From Actinokineospora xionganensis (GTDB lineage Bacteria; Actinomycetota; Actinomycetes; Mycobacteriales; Pseudonocardiaceae), in the NCBI RefSeq assembly GCF_014323725.1, contig NZ_JABVED010000021.1:26257-90256 (forward strand): 64,000 nt of DNA, given 5' to 3'. Shown here in pieces: positions 1 through 9,072 of the stretch (position 1 is its first letter; each line of letters begins with the position of its first letter). The notes beneath the pieces are model-generated. The model was not told where the DNA came from. It ran no database searches and worked only from the letters and a program-made list of their open reading frames with translations. A program made the translations under genes and the position numbers.

Positions 1-2
1 AC

Positions 3-539
3 ATGTTCGTGACCGTGAGCCAGGGCAGGCCGGGCCGGTTCGACGTGGAGGGCCACAACGGCCGTTGGCGGGGCGGGTTCCCGGACAACGACAACATCTC
101 CTACACCGGTGTCGTCCCGATCCCCGCGCACGTCCCGACCGTGACGCCCGCGCCCGAGTTCGTGCCGAGCACGCTACCCGCCGCCGAGATGGTCGCGGCG
201 CCGCCCGGGCGGTTCCCGGTGCACGCCAACCCGAGCGTGACCGAGATCCCGGCGGGCGCGACGGCCCCGGTGTTCCAGCCGAACGGCCCGACCCCGGGCT
301 CGGTCGCGCGGGCGGGCGGCGGCGGCAACTACCTGTCCAACGAGATCGCGTACCGCACGACCCTGCTGCGCGACGCCTTGGGCGCGCCGATGCCGGGCGG
401 GCACCTGCACACGCCGGTCCTGCTGTTCGGGCCCGGGAACACCACCGAGATCAGCGACCCGGTGTTCGAGCAGAACCGGCTGGACATCATCGACCAGACC
501 CAAGCCCTCGTGATCGCCGCGGCGGGGACCCTCAGCTGA
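3..539 (+). CDS. pyroglutamyl-peptidase-like protein (5' part outside or at window edge)
   Basis: The visible 178 residues end in a stop and probably continue upstream of the window, so the start is unknown. The C-terminal third resembles pyrrolidone-carboxylate peptidases (family C15), which remove N-terminal pyroglutamate: the segment NYLSNEIAYRT aligns with the family motif around the nucleophilic Cys, and GHLHTPVL aligns with the region of the catalytic His. At the Cys position this protein has Ser, so classical cysteine-peptidase activity is doubtful. The gene overlaps the convergent carbon-nitrogen hydrolase gene by 8 bp at the 3' ends. Family assignment is by motif memory only and the catalytic Glu would lie upstream; a divergent secreted homologue is also possible. 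Confidence 0.5.
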   Translation: MFVTVSQGRPGRFDVEGHNGRWRGGFPDNDNISYTGVVPIPAHVPTVTPAPEFVPSTLPAAEMVAAPPGRFPVHANPSVTEIPAGATAPVFQPNGPTPGSVARAGGGGNYLSNEIAYRTTLLRDALGAPMPGGHLHTPVLLFGPGNTTEISDPVFEQNRLDIIDQTQALVIAAAGTLS

Positions 540-1236
540 GGGTGGCCTTGGCGATCGCGCCCGGCTCGCGGTCCACAGCGGACACTAGGACGCCGTCTGG
601 GCGCAGGATGCCGGATCGGCCCGCGGCGTGGTCGAAGCCGCCGCCGGTCGATCCGGCGAACGAGGCCACGGCCACCCAGACGCGGTGCTCGACAGCGATG
701 GCTTCGGCGCGCGCGGCGACCTTCGCGGTGGCATCCACGGTTTCCAGGATGGAGGCCACGTAGCCGTCGATGCCCAGCGCGGCGGTGTCGACGGCGTGCC
801 TCGGGGTGTTCAGGTCCTTGCAGATCGCGAGACCGAGCCGGTGGCCGTCGACCTCGACGACCGCGGGCTGGTCACCCGGCGCGAAGTAGGTGGGTTCCGC
901 GCCGCCCAACCACATCTTGCGGTAGGCGACACGGACGCCGGTCTCGTCGACGGCCAGGGTGGCGATGTGCGCGGCGCCGCCGTCACCCTGGACTGGCGCT
1001 CCCACGAGGGCCAGCGAACCGGAGCGGGCGCAGGCTTCGACGATCGGTGCGAGCCGGGGGTCGTCGGCGGTGATCGCCGGGGCGTCCAACTCGTATCCGG
1101 TCAGGGAGAGTTCGGGGAAGACAACGACCCTCGCGCCCGCCGCGGCCACGGTGGCCGCGTGGATGGCGGCGTTGGCTTCGACGTCGTAGGGCACGCAGCG
1201 CGGTTGGGCCACGGCGATGGACAGCGACTTCGGCAT
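532..1236 (-). CDS. carbon-nitrogen hydrolase (nitrilase superfamily)
   Basis: This 234-residue cytoplasmic enzyme has the three catalytic landmarks of the nitrilase superfamily: Glu42 in FPELSLTGYE, Lys107 in YRKMWLGG and Cys139 in AICKDLN. Members hydrolyse non-peptide C-N bonds of amides, nitriles or carbamoyl groups; the substrate cannot be read from the sequence. I chose the ATG at 1236 because AGGGGAG lies about seven bases upstream, although the frame is open to 1296. The length fits a short single-domain amidase. It is transcribed convergently with the preceding gene and divergently from the lipoprotein gene. Confidence 0.85.
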   Translation of the reverse strand: MPKSLSIAVAQPRCVPYDVEANAAIHAATVAAAGARVVVFPELSLTGYELDAPAITADDPRLAPIVEACARSGSLALVGAPVQGDGGAAHIATLAVDETGVRVAYRKMWLGGAEPTYFAPGDQPAVVEVDGHRLGLAICKDLNTPRHAVDTAALGIDGYVASILETVDATAKVAARAEAIAVEHRVWVAVASFAGSTGGGFDHAAGRSGILRPDGVLVSAVDREPGAIAKATLS

Positions 1237-1349
1237 GTGGTCTCCCCTACGGCTCGAACCGGAATGGCGCCTCGGCGCAACCCGCGCACACCCCACTCAC
1301 CCTCTCATGATCGCTTGATTCACCGACGGAAAACGGGATACTGCCCGAC

Positions 1350-2465
1350 ATGGGCGGACGCGTGGCGCGACTCGTGGTGATCTCGGCTCTGCTCCTCGGG
1401 GGATGCTCGTCGCCCGCGAGGGCGAAGACTGTGGTGTTCACCAAGGTCGACCTGCCCGCCGCACCGGTCGTGCTCGCCGCGGACGGCGACGCGCTGGTCA
1501 TCGGGGTGCGCCGGGATGGGCAGGCGACCAAACCCGGCCTGCTGCGCCGGGCGGCGGATGGCGCGGTCACCGAGATTCCCGTGCGCGGAGTCAGCCCGTA
1601 CGGCCTGCTGGCGACCTGGAAGTCGATCGACGTCGACGCGGGCCGGATCGTGGCGGTCGGCGGCGAACGCGGTGGCGCGCACGGCAACGTGCGATGGAGC
1701 GTGTGGGACGGGTCCGCGTCCGGGGTCGTGGAGAAGCCCCAGGGTTTCAGCACGTTCGGCGGCTACGGCGCGGGTGACCTGACCGCGGCGGTGATCACGC
1801 CGGTCGGACCGGCGCTGGTCGGCTCGTGGAACAGCGAGCAAGTCGGGCTCGACGTCGCGACGTGGACCGCCGACGGCGACACCTGGACGCGGCGGAGTTC
1901 GGCCGGGACGGCACTGGAGAGCACCCAGGCCGCGCTCGGCTTCCCGATGGCGGCTTCCGCGCTGGACCAAGGTGTTCTGGTGGCGGGCTGGCAACTCGCC
2001 GACGACCGGCTGACGCCGGTGGTGTGGCGCTCGGCATCGGGTGTCGTTGGGTGGACGAAGACCGCGCTGCCCGACACCGGAACCACGGCGAGCGCGATCT
2101 CCTTGGCGTGTCAGGCAAGCACGTGCGCGGCTGCGGGCCAGGTCGACGGAAAGCTCGCGGTCTGGCGGTTCATCGATGGGACCTGGACCCGACTTCCGGG
2201 CGCACCGCCGATCCCGGTCAGCGACAAAGACCCACTGGCCGCGCCGGTGGAGATCGAACTACGGGTGGTTCAGGTGCTGTCCGAGGACGGTCAGGTCAAG
2301 ATCGCCCGGGCGGACGGCCGGGACTGGACCCTGCTGGCCGCGGAAGGTCCGACCGGCACGGTGACCGCGGCGACGACCGTCGGCGACGCCCTGTTCGTGT
2401 TGGCGGGCCCCGACGCCGAGCACCAGAGCCTGTGGCGGGTAGACGGCGCGAAGATCACCGACTAA
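1350..2465 (+). CDS. putative secreted lipoprotein, function unknown
   Basis: The 371-residue product begins with a basic n-region and hydrophobic core ending in the lipobox LLGGC, so Cys19 should be lipidated after export and the protein anchored on the outside of the membrane. The rest is rich in Trp, Gly, Asp and Thr with recurring short strands such as WSVWDGS, ATWTADGDTWTRR and AVWRFIDGTWTR. This suggests a beta-propeller or similar repeat fold, which is an inference. No catalytic motif is visible. There is no clear Shine-Dalgarno sequence; GATACT lies just upstream of the ATG, so the transcript may be leaderless. Confidence 0.75.
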   Translation: MGGRVARLVVISALLLGGCSSPARAKTVVFTKVDLPAAPVVLAADGDALVIGVRRDGQATKPGLLRRAADGAVTEIPVRGVSPYGLLATWKSIDVDAGRIVAVGGERGGAHGNVRWSVWDGSASGVVEKPQGFSTFGGYGAGDLTAAVITPVGPALVGSWNSEQVGLDVATWTADGDTWTRRSSAGTALESTQAALGFPMAASALDQGVLVAGWQLADDRLTPVVWRSASGVVGWTKTALPDTGTTASAISLACQASTCAAAGQVDGKLAVWRFIDGTWTRLPGAPPIPVSDKDPLAAPVEIELRVVQVLSEDGQVKIARADGRDWTLLAAEGPTGTVTAATTVGDALFVLAGPDAEHQSLWRVDGAKITD

Positions 2466-2660
2466 CCGTCCGAATTTCGCCCATTGCCGCCGAATTCATT
2501 CCGACATTCGTCCTACGCTATTCGGTCCATCAGTGGATGCTATAGCCAATTGATATGACCGAAACGTCGGCACGTATTCAATTCGTGATAACCGACTCAT
2601 GCGTTCTCGCCTACGTTGCGGCTTCAACCTATCCCCACCGAAGTCACCACAGGAGGACGC

Positions 2661-5036
2661 GTGCGTCGCAGAATGGTCGTCGCGATCGCGGCGGTCGCGG
2701 GAATCAGCTTCTTACCGGGGGTGTCGGCGAACGCGGCTCCCGCGCCCGCCGCCGCACCGCAGGGGGGCGTCGAGAACGCACCCGACGAGCTGGTCTCGCC
2801 CGCCGAGAACAAGCGCAGGCAGATGCGCCAGGACGGACTCTCCAAGGTCCTCAAGGGCGAAGCCAAGGCCGAGAAGCGCGGCGCCAGCACCGTCGTGAAG
2901 CTCAGCGACGGGTCCGGGGCGCGGACCGCCAACGCCACGCCCGCCCAGTACGTCGAGCTGGCCCGGGAGAAGACCGACAAGATCTTCGTCGTGCTCGCCG
3001 AATTCGGCGACGAGCGGCACCCCGATTTCCCCGACCGCGACACCGACCCGGCCACCCCGGGTCCCGCGCGGTTCGACGGTCCCCGGCACAACGAGATCGC
3101 CCAGCCCAACCGGGCCGTGGACAACAAGACGATCTGGCAGCCTAACTACGGCCGTGAGCACTACCAGGACCTGTACTTCTCCGACGCCCCCGGCGTCGAA
3201 TCGGTGAAGACGTTCTACGAGCGGCAGTCCTCGGGCCGCTACTCGGTCGAGGGCACCGTCACCGACTGGGTCAAGGTCAAGTACAACGAGGCCCGCTACG
3301 GCCGGTCCAACGGATTCCCGTGCGGCGGCCGGATCTGCGGCAACAGCTGGAACCTGGTCTCCGACGCGGTGACCCAGTGGGTCGCCGACCGCCAGGCCGC
3401 GGGCGCGACCACCGAGCAGATCCGCACCGAGCTCGCCGAATTCGACACGTGGGACCGCTACGACCACGACCACGACGGCGACTTCAACGAGCGCGACGGC
3501 TACATCGACCACTTCCAGATCGTGCACGCGGGCGGCGATCAGTCCGACGCGGATCCCGCCCAGGGCGAGGACGCGATCTGGGCGCACCGCTGGTACGCCT
3601 TCTTCAGCACCACCGCCGGTCCCGCGGGCAACCCGCTGGGCGGCGCGCAGATCGGTGACACCGACCTGTGGGTCGGCGACTACACGATGCAGCCGGAGAA
3701 CGGCGGCCTCGGCGTGTTCGCGCACGAGTACGGCCACGACCTCGGCCTGCCGGACCACTACGACACGGTCGGACCCGGTGGCGGCAAGGAGAACGGCATC
3801 AACTGGTGGTCACTGATGGGACAGAGCCGCGTCTCCGCGGGCGACGAGCCCATCGGCCTGCGCGCCAATGACCTCTCGGCGTGGGACAAGCTGCAGTTGG
3901 GCTGGCTCGACTACGAGACCGTCGTGGCGGGGCAGGACACCAAACTCAAGCTCGGCCCGCACGCGTACAACACCGCTGCCGCTCAGGGTCTGGTCGTCGT
4001 GCTGCCGGACAAGGAGAAGACCACCCTGCTGGGCACCCCCACCGATGGCGCCAACATGTGGTGGAGCGAGCGCGGCGACAACCTGTCGAACACGCTGACC
4101 CGCACGGTCGACCTGACCGGCAAGTCGGCCGCCGAGCTCAAGCTCAAGGCGCTCTACGACATCGAGGACTGCGACTGCGACTTCCTCTACGTCGAGGGAT
4201 CGGTCGACGGCGGCGCCACCTGGACGGCCCTCGACGGCGTGGCCGACGGCAAGCCGTTCACCCGCAGCGCGGTGGGCCAGCCCGCCATCACCAACGTCAC
4301 CGGCGGACGCTGGGTCGACGTGTCGGTGCCGCTGGACTCGCTGGCGGGCAAGACCGCGCAGCTGCGGTTCCGCTACCAGACCGACGGCGGCCTGATCATG
4401 GACGGCTTCCGCGCCGACCAGATCTCCATCACCGCGGACGGCGCGCCGATCTTCAACGACGGCGCGGAAGCAGGCGACAACGGGTGGACCGCGAAAGGTT
4501 TCCGGATCACCACCGGCAAGGAATCGAAGTTCTACGACAACTTCTACATCGCGAGCTACCGGGCGTACACCTCGTACGACCGCTACCTGCAGGTCGGCCC
4601 GTACGACTACGGCCACCCGGACAAGCCCGACTGGGCGACCCGGTTCCCGTACCAGAACGGTCTGCTCGTGTCCTACTGGGACACTTCGCAGGTGGACAAC
4701 AACACCAGCGCCCACCCCGGTGAGGGCCTGATGTTGGTCGTCGACGCCAACCCCGACCCGATCTACAACCTGCAGGGCACCGCGTGGCGCCCGCGGGTGG
4801 CGGGGTACGACGCGCCGTTCTCGCTGCAGAAGTCGGACTCGTTCACCCTGTACGCGCAGGGCAAGCCGAGCTACGTGCGTGGCAAGTCGGCCCAGCCACT
4901 GTTCGACGACCGGCGCCCGTTCTGGTCGCCGCGGCAGCCGACGGCGGGCGTCAAGCTGCCCGCGGTGGGTGTGGGGATTCGGGTGCTTTCGCAGCAGGAC
5001 AGCACGATGACTGTCCGCGTGTTCCCGACGAAGTAG
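2661..5036 (+). CDS. secreted M6 family metalloprotease (immune inhibitor A-like)
   Basis: The product is 791 residues from a GTG start chosen because AGGAGG sits four bases upstream; the frame is open to an ATG at 2616. An n-region RRRM and hydrophobic stretch followed by NAAPAPAAAP form a Sec signal peptide. The zinc site is HEYGH at residues 355-359 followed by DLGLPDHYD, the extended HExxHxxGxxD signature of M6 peptidases. A C-terminal beta-rich region with acidic CDCDF and repeated DGG segments resembles the carbohydrate-binding-like domains of InhA relatives. It should be an exported zinc and calcium protease degrading extracellular proteins. It is monocistronic, with its own terminator. 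Confidence 0.93.
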   Translation: MRRRMVVAIAAVAGISFLPGVSANAAPAPAAAPQGGVENAPDELVSPAENKRRQMRQDGLSKVLKGEAKAEKRGASTVVKLSDGSGARTANATPAQYVELAREKTDKIFVVLAEFGDERHPDFPDRDTDPATPGPARFDGPRHNEIAQPNRAVDNKTIWQPNYGREHYQDLYFSDAPGVESVKTFYERQSSGRYSVEGTVTDWVKVKYNEARYGRSNGFPCGGRICGNSWNLVSDAVTQWVADRQAAGATTEQIRTELAEFDTWDRYDHDHDGDFNERDGYIDHFQIVHAGGDQSDADPAQGEDAIWAHRWYAFFSTTAGPAGNPLGGAQIGDTDLWVGDYTMQPENGGLGVFAHEYGHDLGLPDHYDTVGPGGGKENGINWWSLMGQSRVSAGDEPIGLRANDLSAWDKLQLGWLDYETVVAGQDTKLKLGPHAYNTAAAQGLVVVLPDKEKTTLLGTPTDGANMWWSERGDNLSNTLTRTVDLTGKSAAELKLKALYDIEDCDCDFLYVEGSVDGGATWTALDGVADGKPFTRSAVGQPAITNVTGGRWVDVSVPLDSLAGKTAQLRFRYQTDGGLIMDGFRADQISITADGAPIFNDGAEAGDNGWTAKGFRITTGKESKFYDNFYIASYRAYTSYDRYLQVGPYDYGHPDKPDWATRFPYQNGLLVSYWDTSQVDNNTSAHPGEGLMLVVDANPDPIYNLQGTAWRPRVAGYDAPFSLQKSDSFTLYAQGKPSYVRGKSAQPLFDDRRPFWSPRQPTAGVKLPAVGVGIRVLSQQDSTMTVRVFPTK

Positions 5037-5052
5037 GTTTGATTCTCTTCAG

Positions 5053-5080
5053 CCGGGGTCCGCTTTCGAGCGGACCCCGG
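5053..5080 (+). terminator. rho-independent terminator after the M6 protease gene
   Basis: A perfect 11-bp stem CCGGGGTCCGC / GCGGACCCCGG with a 6-base loop lies 16 bases after the stop codon and is followed by a short T-rich stretch. Confidence 0.85.
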
Positions 5081-5203
5081 TTTCGTTTGCGACCCTCGGG
5101 CTTATCCACAGCCTGGCCGGCTATCCACAGATCGCTCGGCGCACCCCTTCGTGGACCCATGCCCCGGTAGACTGGAAAAGGTCGGGCACATGGAACGCGT
5201 AGA

Positions 5204-5449
5204 TCAACGACGCTGCTCAGCGACGAGGTCGCTCACCAGACCATCAGCTCGAACCGGGATCGGAGCCGAACGCTTCCGACGCTTCGCCTGCCGCACTCGC
5301 CGCTCGGCGACGAACTGCTCCGGCTTGGTCGGGGCACCGGCAGGCATGGCCCGGGCAACCTCCTGACCGCGTTTGGGTGTCAACGTGCCGCCGCTCCGCA
5401 CCGCAGCCAGGTATCTACTCAGCCGGGCCGTCAACGACCTCACCCTCAT
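5204..5449 (-). CDS. small basic hypothetical protein downstream of dinB
   Basis: This 81-residue ORF starts at an ATG at 5449 preceded six bases upstream by GGGAGG, better than the longer open frame to 5500. The product is very basic, with clusters such as ERRVRQAKRRKRS, and contains AAVRSGGTLTPKRGQEVARAMP. That layout recalls short helical proteins of unknown function in actinomycetes. It has no Cys pair, membrane segment or known motif. It lies on the same strand 80 bp downstream of dinB and could be cotranscribed with it. Function unknown. Confidence 0.5.
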   Translation of the reverse strand: MRVRSLTARLSRYLAAVRSGGTLTPKRGQEVARAMPAGAPTKPEQFVAERRVRQAKRRKRSAPIPVRADGLVSDLVAEQRR

Positions 5450-5530
5450 ACCCGCCTCCCGAAAGCCACACCCAAATCTAGTGGCCCGTCCAGGAGCCAA
5501 CGAGCAGGATGTCGCTCGCCGGAACGCAAG

Positions 5531-6727
5531 TCAGTCGGGCAGCAGAGGCACCGAAATGCCCGGGTCGCGGCCCAGCAGGACCGCCCGCGTCACCGCCACC
5601 GAGCCGAAGCGGTCGCGTAACCCGTCGATGGTCACGTCCAGTTCCGAAGTGTCCGAGGCCTCGAACGAGAACGCGAGTTGCACCGCGCTGTCCTTGCTCA
5701 GGTTGGCCAGGGTCAGGCCGACCAGAGTGATGCCCTGGTCGTGGATCAAGGGCATCGCGGTACGCAGGAGGGTTCTCGCCGCCGCCATGATCTGGGCGGT
5801 GTCGTCCGTGGCCTGGGCGAGGGTGTGGGAGCGGGTGGCTCGGGTGTAGTCGTCGAATCTGAGGCGGAGGGTGACTGTTCGGCAGACGCGCCTGCCGTCG
5901 CGTAGGCGTTTGGCCAGGCGATCGGCTATGGCGACGACTGTGGCGTCGAGGTCTGCGTGGGTCCTCGGCTTTCGACCCAGCGCGCGTTGGGAACCGATGG
6001 AGCGGCGGCGGACGCCCACCCGGATGCGGCGGGGGTCGCGGTTGTGGGCCAGGGCGTGCAGGTGTCTGCCGGAGGCGCGGCCGAGCATGGACATCAGGGC
6101 CGACTCCGACAAATCGGCCACCTCGCCGACCGTGGTCAGGCCCAGTTCGTGCAGCTTGCGGGCGGTCACCTTGCCCACGCCCCACAGCCGCTCGACCGGC
6201 AGCGGGTGCAGGAACGCCAACTCACCCTCCGGCTCGACGACGAGCAGGCCGTCCGGCTTGGCCACCGCGCTCGCCACCTTCGCGAGGAACTTGGTTCGGG
6301 CGACGCCGACGGTGATCGGGAGGCCGACCCGGCGCATGACCTCGGCGCGCAGCCGGGTGGCTATCTCGGTGGGGGTGCCCGCGATGCGCCAGAGGCCTGC
6401 GACGTCGAGGAAGGCCTCGTCGATGGAGATGCCCTCGACCAGCGGCGTCGTGTCCCGGAAGACCTCGAACACCGCCTTGCTGGCCTCGGAGTACGCCGAC
6501 ATCCGGGGCGCGACGACCACCGCCCGAGGGCAGAGCCGACGCGCCTCCCCGCCGCCCATGGCGGTGCGGACGCCGAAGGCCTTCGCCTCGTAGCTGGCCG
6601 CCAGCACCACCCCGCCGCCGACGATCACCGGCCGCCCGCGCAGCCACGGCTTGTCACGCTGCTCGACCGACGCGTAGAACGCGTCCAGGTCGGCATGCAG
6701 GGTCGTCGCGCGGCTCGACACGAACAT
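5531..6727 (-). CDS. dinB: DNA polymerase IV (Y-family translesion polymerase)
   Basis: The protein, about 398 residues, has the Y-family palm motifs: the first metal site in LHADLDAFYASVEQR and the second in ISIDEAFLD, then helix-hairpin-helix thumb segments (LWGVGKVTARKLHELGL) and a little-finger domain. It lacks the C-terminal beta-clamp QLxLF pattern in an obvious form, ending VPLLPD. It copies past damaged template bases. The start is uncertain: an ATG at 6727 lies inside a perfect SOS palindrome, with an in-frame GTG two codons later at 6721. The frame is open to 6778, but a start there would bury the operator in the coding region. LexA repression is therefore likely. Confidence 0.92.
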   Translation of the reverse strand: MFVSSRATTLHADLDAFYASVEQRDKPWLRGRPVIVGGGVVLAASYEAKAFGVRTAMGGGEARRLCPRAVVVAPRMSAYSEASKAVFEVFRDTTPLVEGISIDEAFLDVAGLWRIAGTPTEIATRLRAEVMRRVGLPITVGVARTKFLAKVASAVAKPDGLLVVEPEGELAFLHPLPVERLWGVGKVTARKLHELGLTTVGEVADLSESALMSMLGRASGRHLHALAHNRDPRRIRVGVRRRSIGSQRALGRKPRTHADLDATVVAIADRLAKRLRDGRRVCRTVTLRLRFDDYTRATRSHTLAQATDDTAQIMAAARTLLRTAMPLIHDQGITLVGLTLANLSKDSAVQLAFSFEASDTSELDVTIDGLRDRFGSVAVTRAVLLGRDPGISVPLLPD

Positions 6728-6734
6728 ATGTTCG
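6721..6734 (-). promoter_or_regulatory. LexA SOS box overlapping the dinB start
   Basis: CGAACATATGTTCG is a perfect 14-bp palindrome matching the actinobacterial LexA consensus TCGAAC-N4-GTTCGA except for the outermost bases. It overlaps the dinB start codon and lies about 70 bp from the divergent gene at 6801. Confidence 0.9.
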
Positions 6735-6800
6735 CATGCCGGGCCGACAATCTCGAATAGATCACAGTCCACACACACCTATTGCCGATAGGTTGGTGCG

Positions 6801-7547
6801 GTGTCATTCCCCGAATCCTCATCCGGGCGCCGGGCGACGCCGACGTTCCCGCCCCGCCCCCTCGATGACTCACGCACCCCTTCGCTGATCCTGAGCGCAC
6901 TGCCCGACGTGCTGCCGGAGTCGCTGCGCCGCGAGGAGGAACCGCCGCCACCGCCCCGCCGCACCGGCCCGAGCCGCGCCACGCTCGTCAAGGCGGCTGC
7001 CGCCGTCGTCATCGTCGCGGCCCTGGTCGGCCTGGGTGTCTGGGCGCTGACCGACAGCGAGCCCGCACCGCCCGCACCGGTCGCCCAGCACGAGTTCACC
7101 TTCACCCGCGCCGCCCAGCCACCCGCCGCCGTCCTCGACAGCGACTGCGCGGACCACGCCTACGGGCAGACCAAGCGCTTCCTGGCCACGACCGTCTGCC
7201 AGCAGCTGACCCGCGCCCTGTTCACCACGACCCTGAGTGACGGTCGCGTGGCCTACAGCTCCGTCGCGGTCGTGCGCATGCGGTCCGAGGCCGACGCGGC
7301 GGCCCTGTTCGAGCTGGTGCGCAAGGACAACACCGGCAGCGTCGTCGACATCGTGCGCGACCGGGTCGCCACGGCCCCCGGGCTCGACCGCTTGAGCAGG
7401 GGCGGGTTCGCCGCGGCCAAGCACGAACGCGACGTGGTGATCGTCGAGACCGACACCGCGACGAAGGACCCGGACCCCGAGGCGCACCGCAACGAGATGA
7501 AGCGGGTCAGCAGGGACGCGCTGCGGCTTGGCCGCGATCTGAAGTAG
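6801..7547 (+). CDS. single-pass membrane protein of unknown function
   Basis: The 248-residue product has a proline- and arginine-rich cytoplasmic N-terminus (EEEPPPPPRR), one transmembrane helix at about residues 70-92 (AAAAVVIVAALVGLGVWAL) and an extracytoplasmic domain of about 150 residues. That domain has two cysteines, in DSDCADHAY and TTVCQQL, that could pair. The GTG start has no Shine-Dalgarno sequence, but GATAGGT lies just upstream, so the transcript may be leaderless. The gene diverges from dinB across about 70 bp that include the SOS box. The outer domain resembles mycobacterial-type sensor or lipoprotein-like domains only in general layout; no function is assigned. Confidence 0.75.
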   Translation: MSFPESSSGRRATPTFPPRPLDDSRTPSLILSALPDVLPESLRREEEPPPPPRRTGPSRATLVKAAAAVVIVAALVGLGVWALTDSEPAPPAPVAQHEFTFTRAAQPPAAVLDSDCADHAYGQTKRFLATTVCQQLTRALFTTTLSDGRVAYSSVAVVRMRSEADAAALFELVRKDNTGSVVDIVRDRVATAPGLDRLSRGGFAAAKHERDVVIVETDTATKDPDPEAHRNEMKRVSRDALRLGRDLK

Positions 7548-7650
7548 ACACTCGCCGATTCGGCATTCACGGAGAACTTCCTGCTCAGGCCCGGCGATAC
7601 GGTTCGTTTCAGTGTGCCGTCGCAACGCTGAGAAGGAGGCTGTCGCAGCC

Positions 7651-9015
7651 ATGAGCATCTCCGAAATCGCGCATCCGAGCGATCAGGCAGACCGGGTTCC
7701 GCTGTCGTTCAACCAAGAGTTCCTCTGCAACTTCGACGACGGCACCGACAACGGCCCGTTCGGCTCCGCCTACAACATCGTCACCGGCTGGCGGCTGACC
7801 GGCGCGGTGGACGTGGAGACACTGCGGGCGGCCCTGGGCGACCTGGTGGCCCGGCACGAGACGTTGCGGACGCTGATCGTCAACGAGGGCGAGGTGCGCT
7901 ACCAGCGCATCGATCCGCCCAGCGTCCCGGATCTGACCGTGCTCGACCTCAGCGATGTCGCCCCCGAAGACCGCGAGCGGCGCGTCGAGCAAATGCTCTG
8001 CGACGGCGAGGCAGGCAAGCACACCGCGCGTGAGCTGCCGCTGATCCGTGCGGTCCTGGGCAAGTTCACCGAGACCGACTCGGCGCTGGTGTTCAGCGCC
8101 CACCACAGCGCGGTCGACGAGTGGTCGCTGCAGCTGATCATGCGCGACGTCGCCGCCTTCTACATCGCCCGCAAGACCGGCCAGGAGCCCGACCTGCCGG
8201 AGATGGCGCAGTACCGCGAGTTCTCGGCGAAGGAACTGGCCAAAGCGGACTCCCCCGCGGTCGACGCCGCCCGCGCTTACTGGCGCACGAAGCTAGCGGG
8301 CGCCCGGCTGACGCCCACGCCGCTGGACATCCCGCGGTCCGAGGGGCTGCCGAAGATCACCTCGTGGCACCGGTTCCTGATCGAGAAGGAGCTGACCGCG
8401 CCGGTGGCCACGCTCGCGCGGGAGCTGCGGTGCACGCCCTTCATGGTGCTGCTGGCGGCGTACAAGGTCATGCTGCACAAGGCTTCCGGGTCGACCGACA
8501 TCACCGTGGCGACGTTCACGGCGGGCCGCAGCGACGCCCGGTTCCACCACACCGTGGGCTCGTTCTTCAACTTCGTGCCGCTGCGCACGGATCTCGCCGG
8601 CTGCGCGAACTTCCGTGAGGTGGTCAAGCGGACCCGCGCCACCTGCCTTGAGGCGTACAAGCACGACATCCCGTTCGGACAGATCATGGCCGAGGCACCG
8701 GAGCTGATGGCGTCGGTCATGACCAACACCGACGCGGGCACGGCGTTCCAGGTCATCGGCTCGCCCTTCGTCGCCGACACCACCACCGGTGAACTGCGGT
8801 ACAGCGCTTTCCGGCGTCGGGTGATGTCGCAGGAGGTCGGCGGCGACATCCCGGACGGCGCCCTGCTGCAGCTCGGCGTGGCCCCCGAGGGCGACCTCGT
8901 CGGCACCCTCGGCTTCAACAGCAACCTGCTGCGCGAGAGCACCATGCTCGCGATGCTCGACGACCTGCGCACGGTGCTCGCCGACCACGTGGCGAAGCCG
9001 GACGCGGCGCTCTAG
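7651..9015 (+). CDS. free-standing NRPS condensation-domain enzyme (SgcC5-like role proposed)
   Basis: The 454 residues form one condensation domain with no adenylation or carrier domain attached. The active-site motif is HHSAVDEWS at residues 151-159: both histidines and the Asp of HHxxxDG are kept, but the Gly is Glu. GSFFNFVPLRTDL and a C-terminal GTLGFNSNLL match later core motifs. Such stand-alone domains join a carrier-bound acyl group to a soluble alcohol or amine; SgcC5 of the C-1027 pathway is the precedent for beta-tyrosine ester formation. I infer a coupling role with the beta-tyrosine genes 25 kb away. The start ATG has AAGGAGG 11 bases upstream. It ends at a strong bidirectional terminator. 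Confidence 0.88.
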   Translation: MSISEIAHPSDQADRVPLSFNQEFLCNFDDGTDNGPFGSAYNIVTGWRLTGAVDVETLRAALGDLVARHETLRTLIVNEGEVRYQRIDPPSVPDLTVLDLSDVAPEDRERRVEQMLCDGEAGKHTARELPLIRAVLGKFTETDSALVFSAHHSAVDEWSLQLIMRDVAAFYIARKTGQEPDLPEMAQYREFSAKELAKADSPAVDAARAYWRTKLAGARLTPTPLDIPRSEGLPKITSWHRFLIEKELTAPVATLARELRCTPFMVLLAAYKVMLHKASGSTDITVATFTAGRSDARFHHTVGSFFNFVPLRTDLAGCANFREVVKRTRATCLEAYKHDIPFGQIMAEAPELMASVMTNTDAGTAFQVIGSPFVADTTTGELRYSAFRRRVMSQEVGGDIPDGALLQLGVAPEGDLVGTLGFNSNLLRESTMLAMLDDLRTVLADHVAKPDAAL

Positions 9016-9026
9016 CGACAGACGAG

Positions 9027-9059
9027 ATCGGGGGCGACTTCACTGAAGTCGCCCCCGAT
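9027..9059. terminator. bidirectional terminator between convergent genes
   Basis: A perfect 15-bp stem ATCGGGGGCGACTTC with a 3-base loop lies between the converging condensation-domain and monooxygenase genes. Confidence 0.9.
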
Positions 9060-9072
9060 TTCCGTTGTCCGG

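Noticed and set aside
6728..6778. Longer dinB start at 6778
   Set aside because: It would place the SOS box inside the coding sequence and adds residues without homology.
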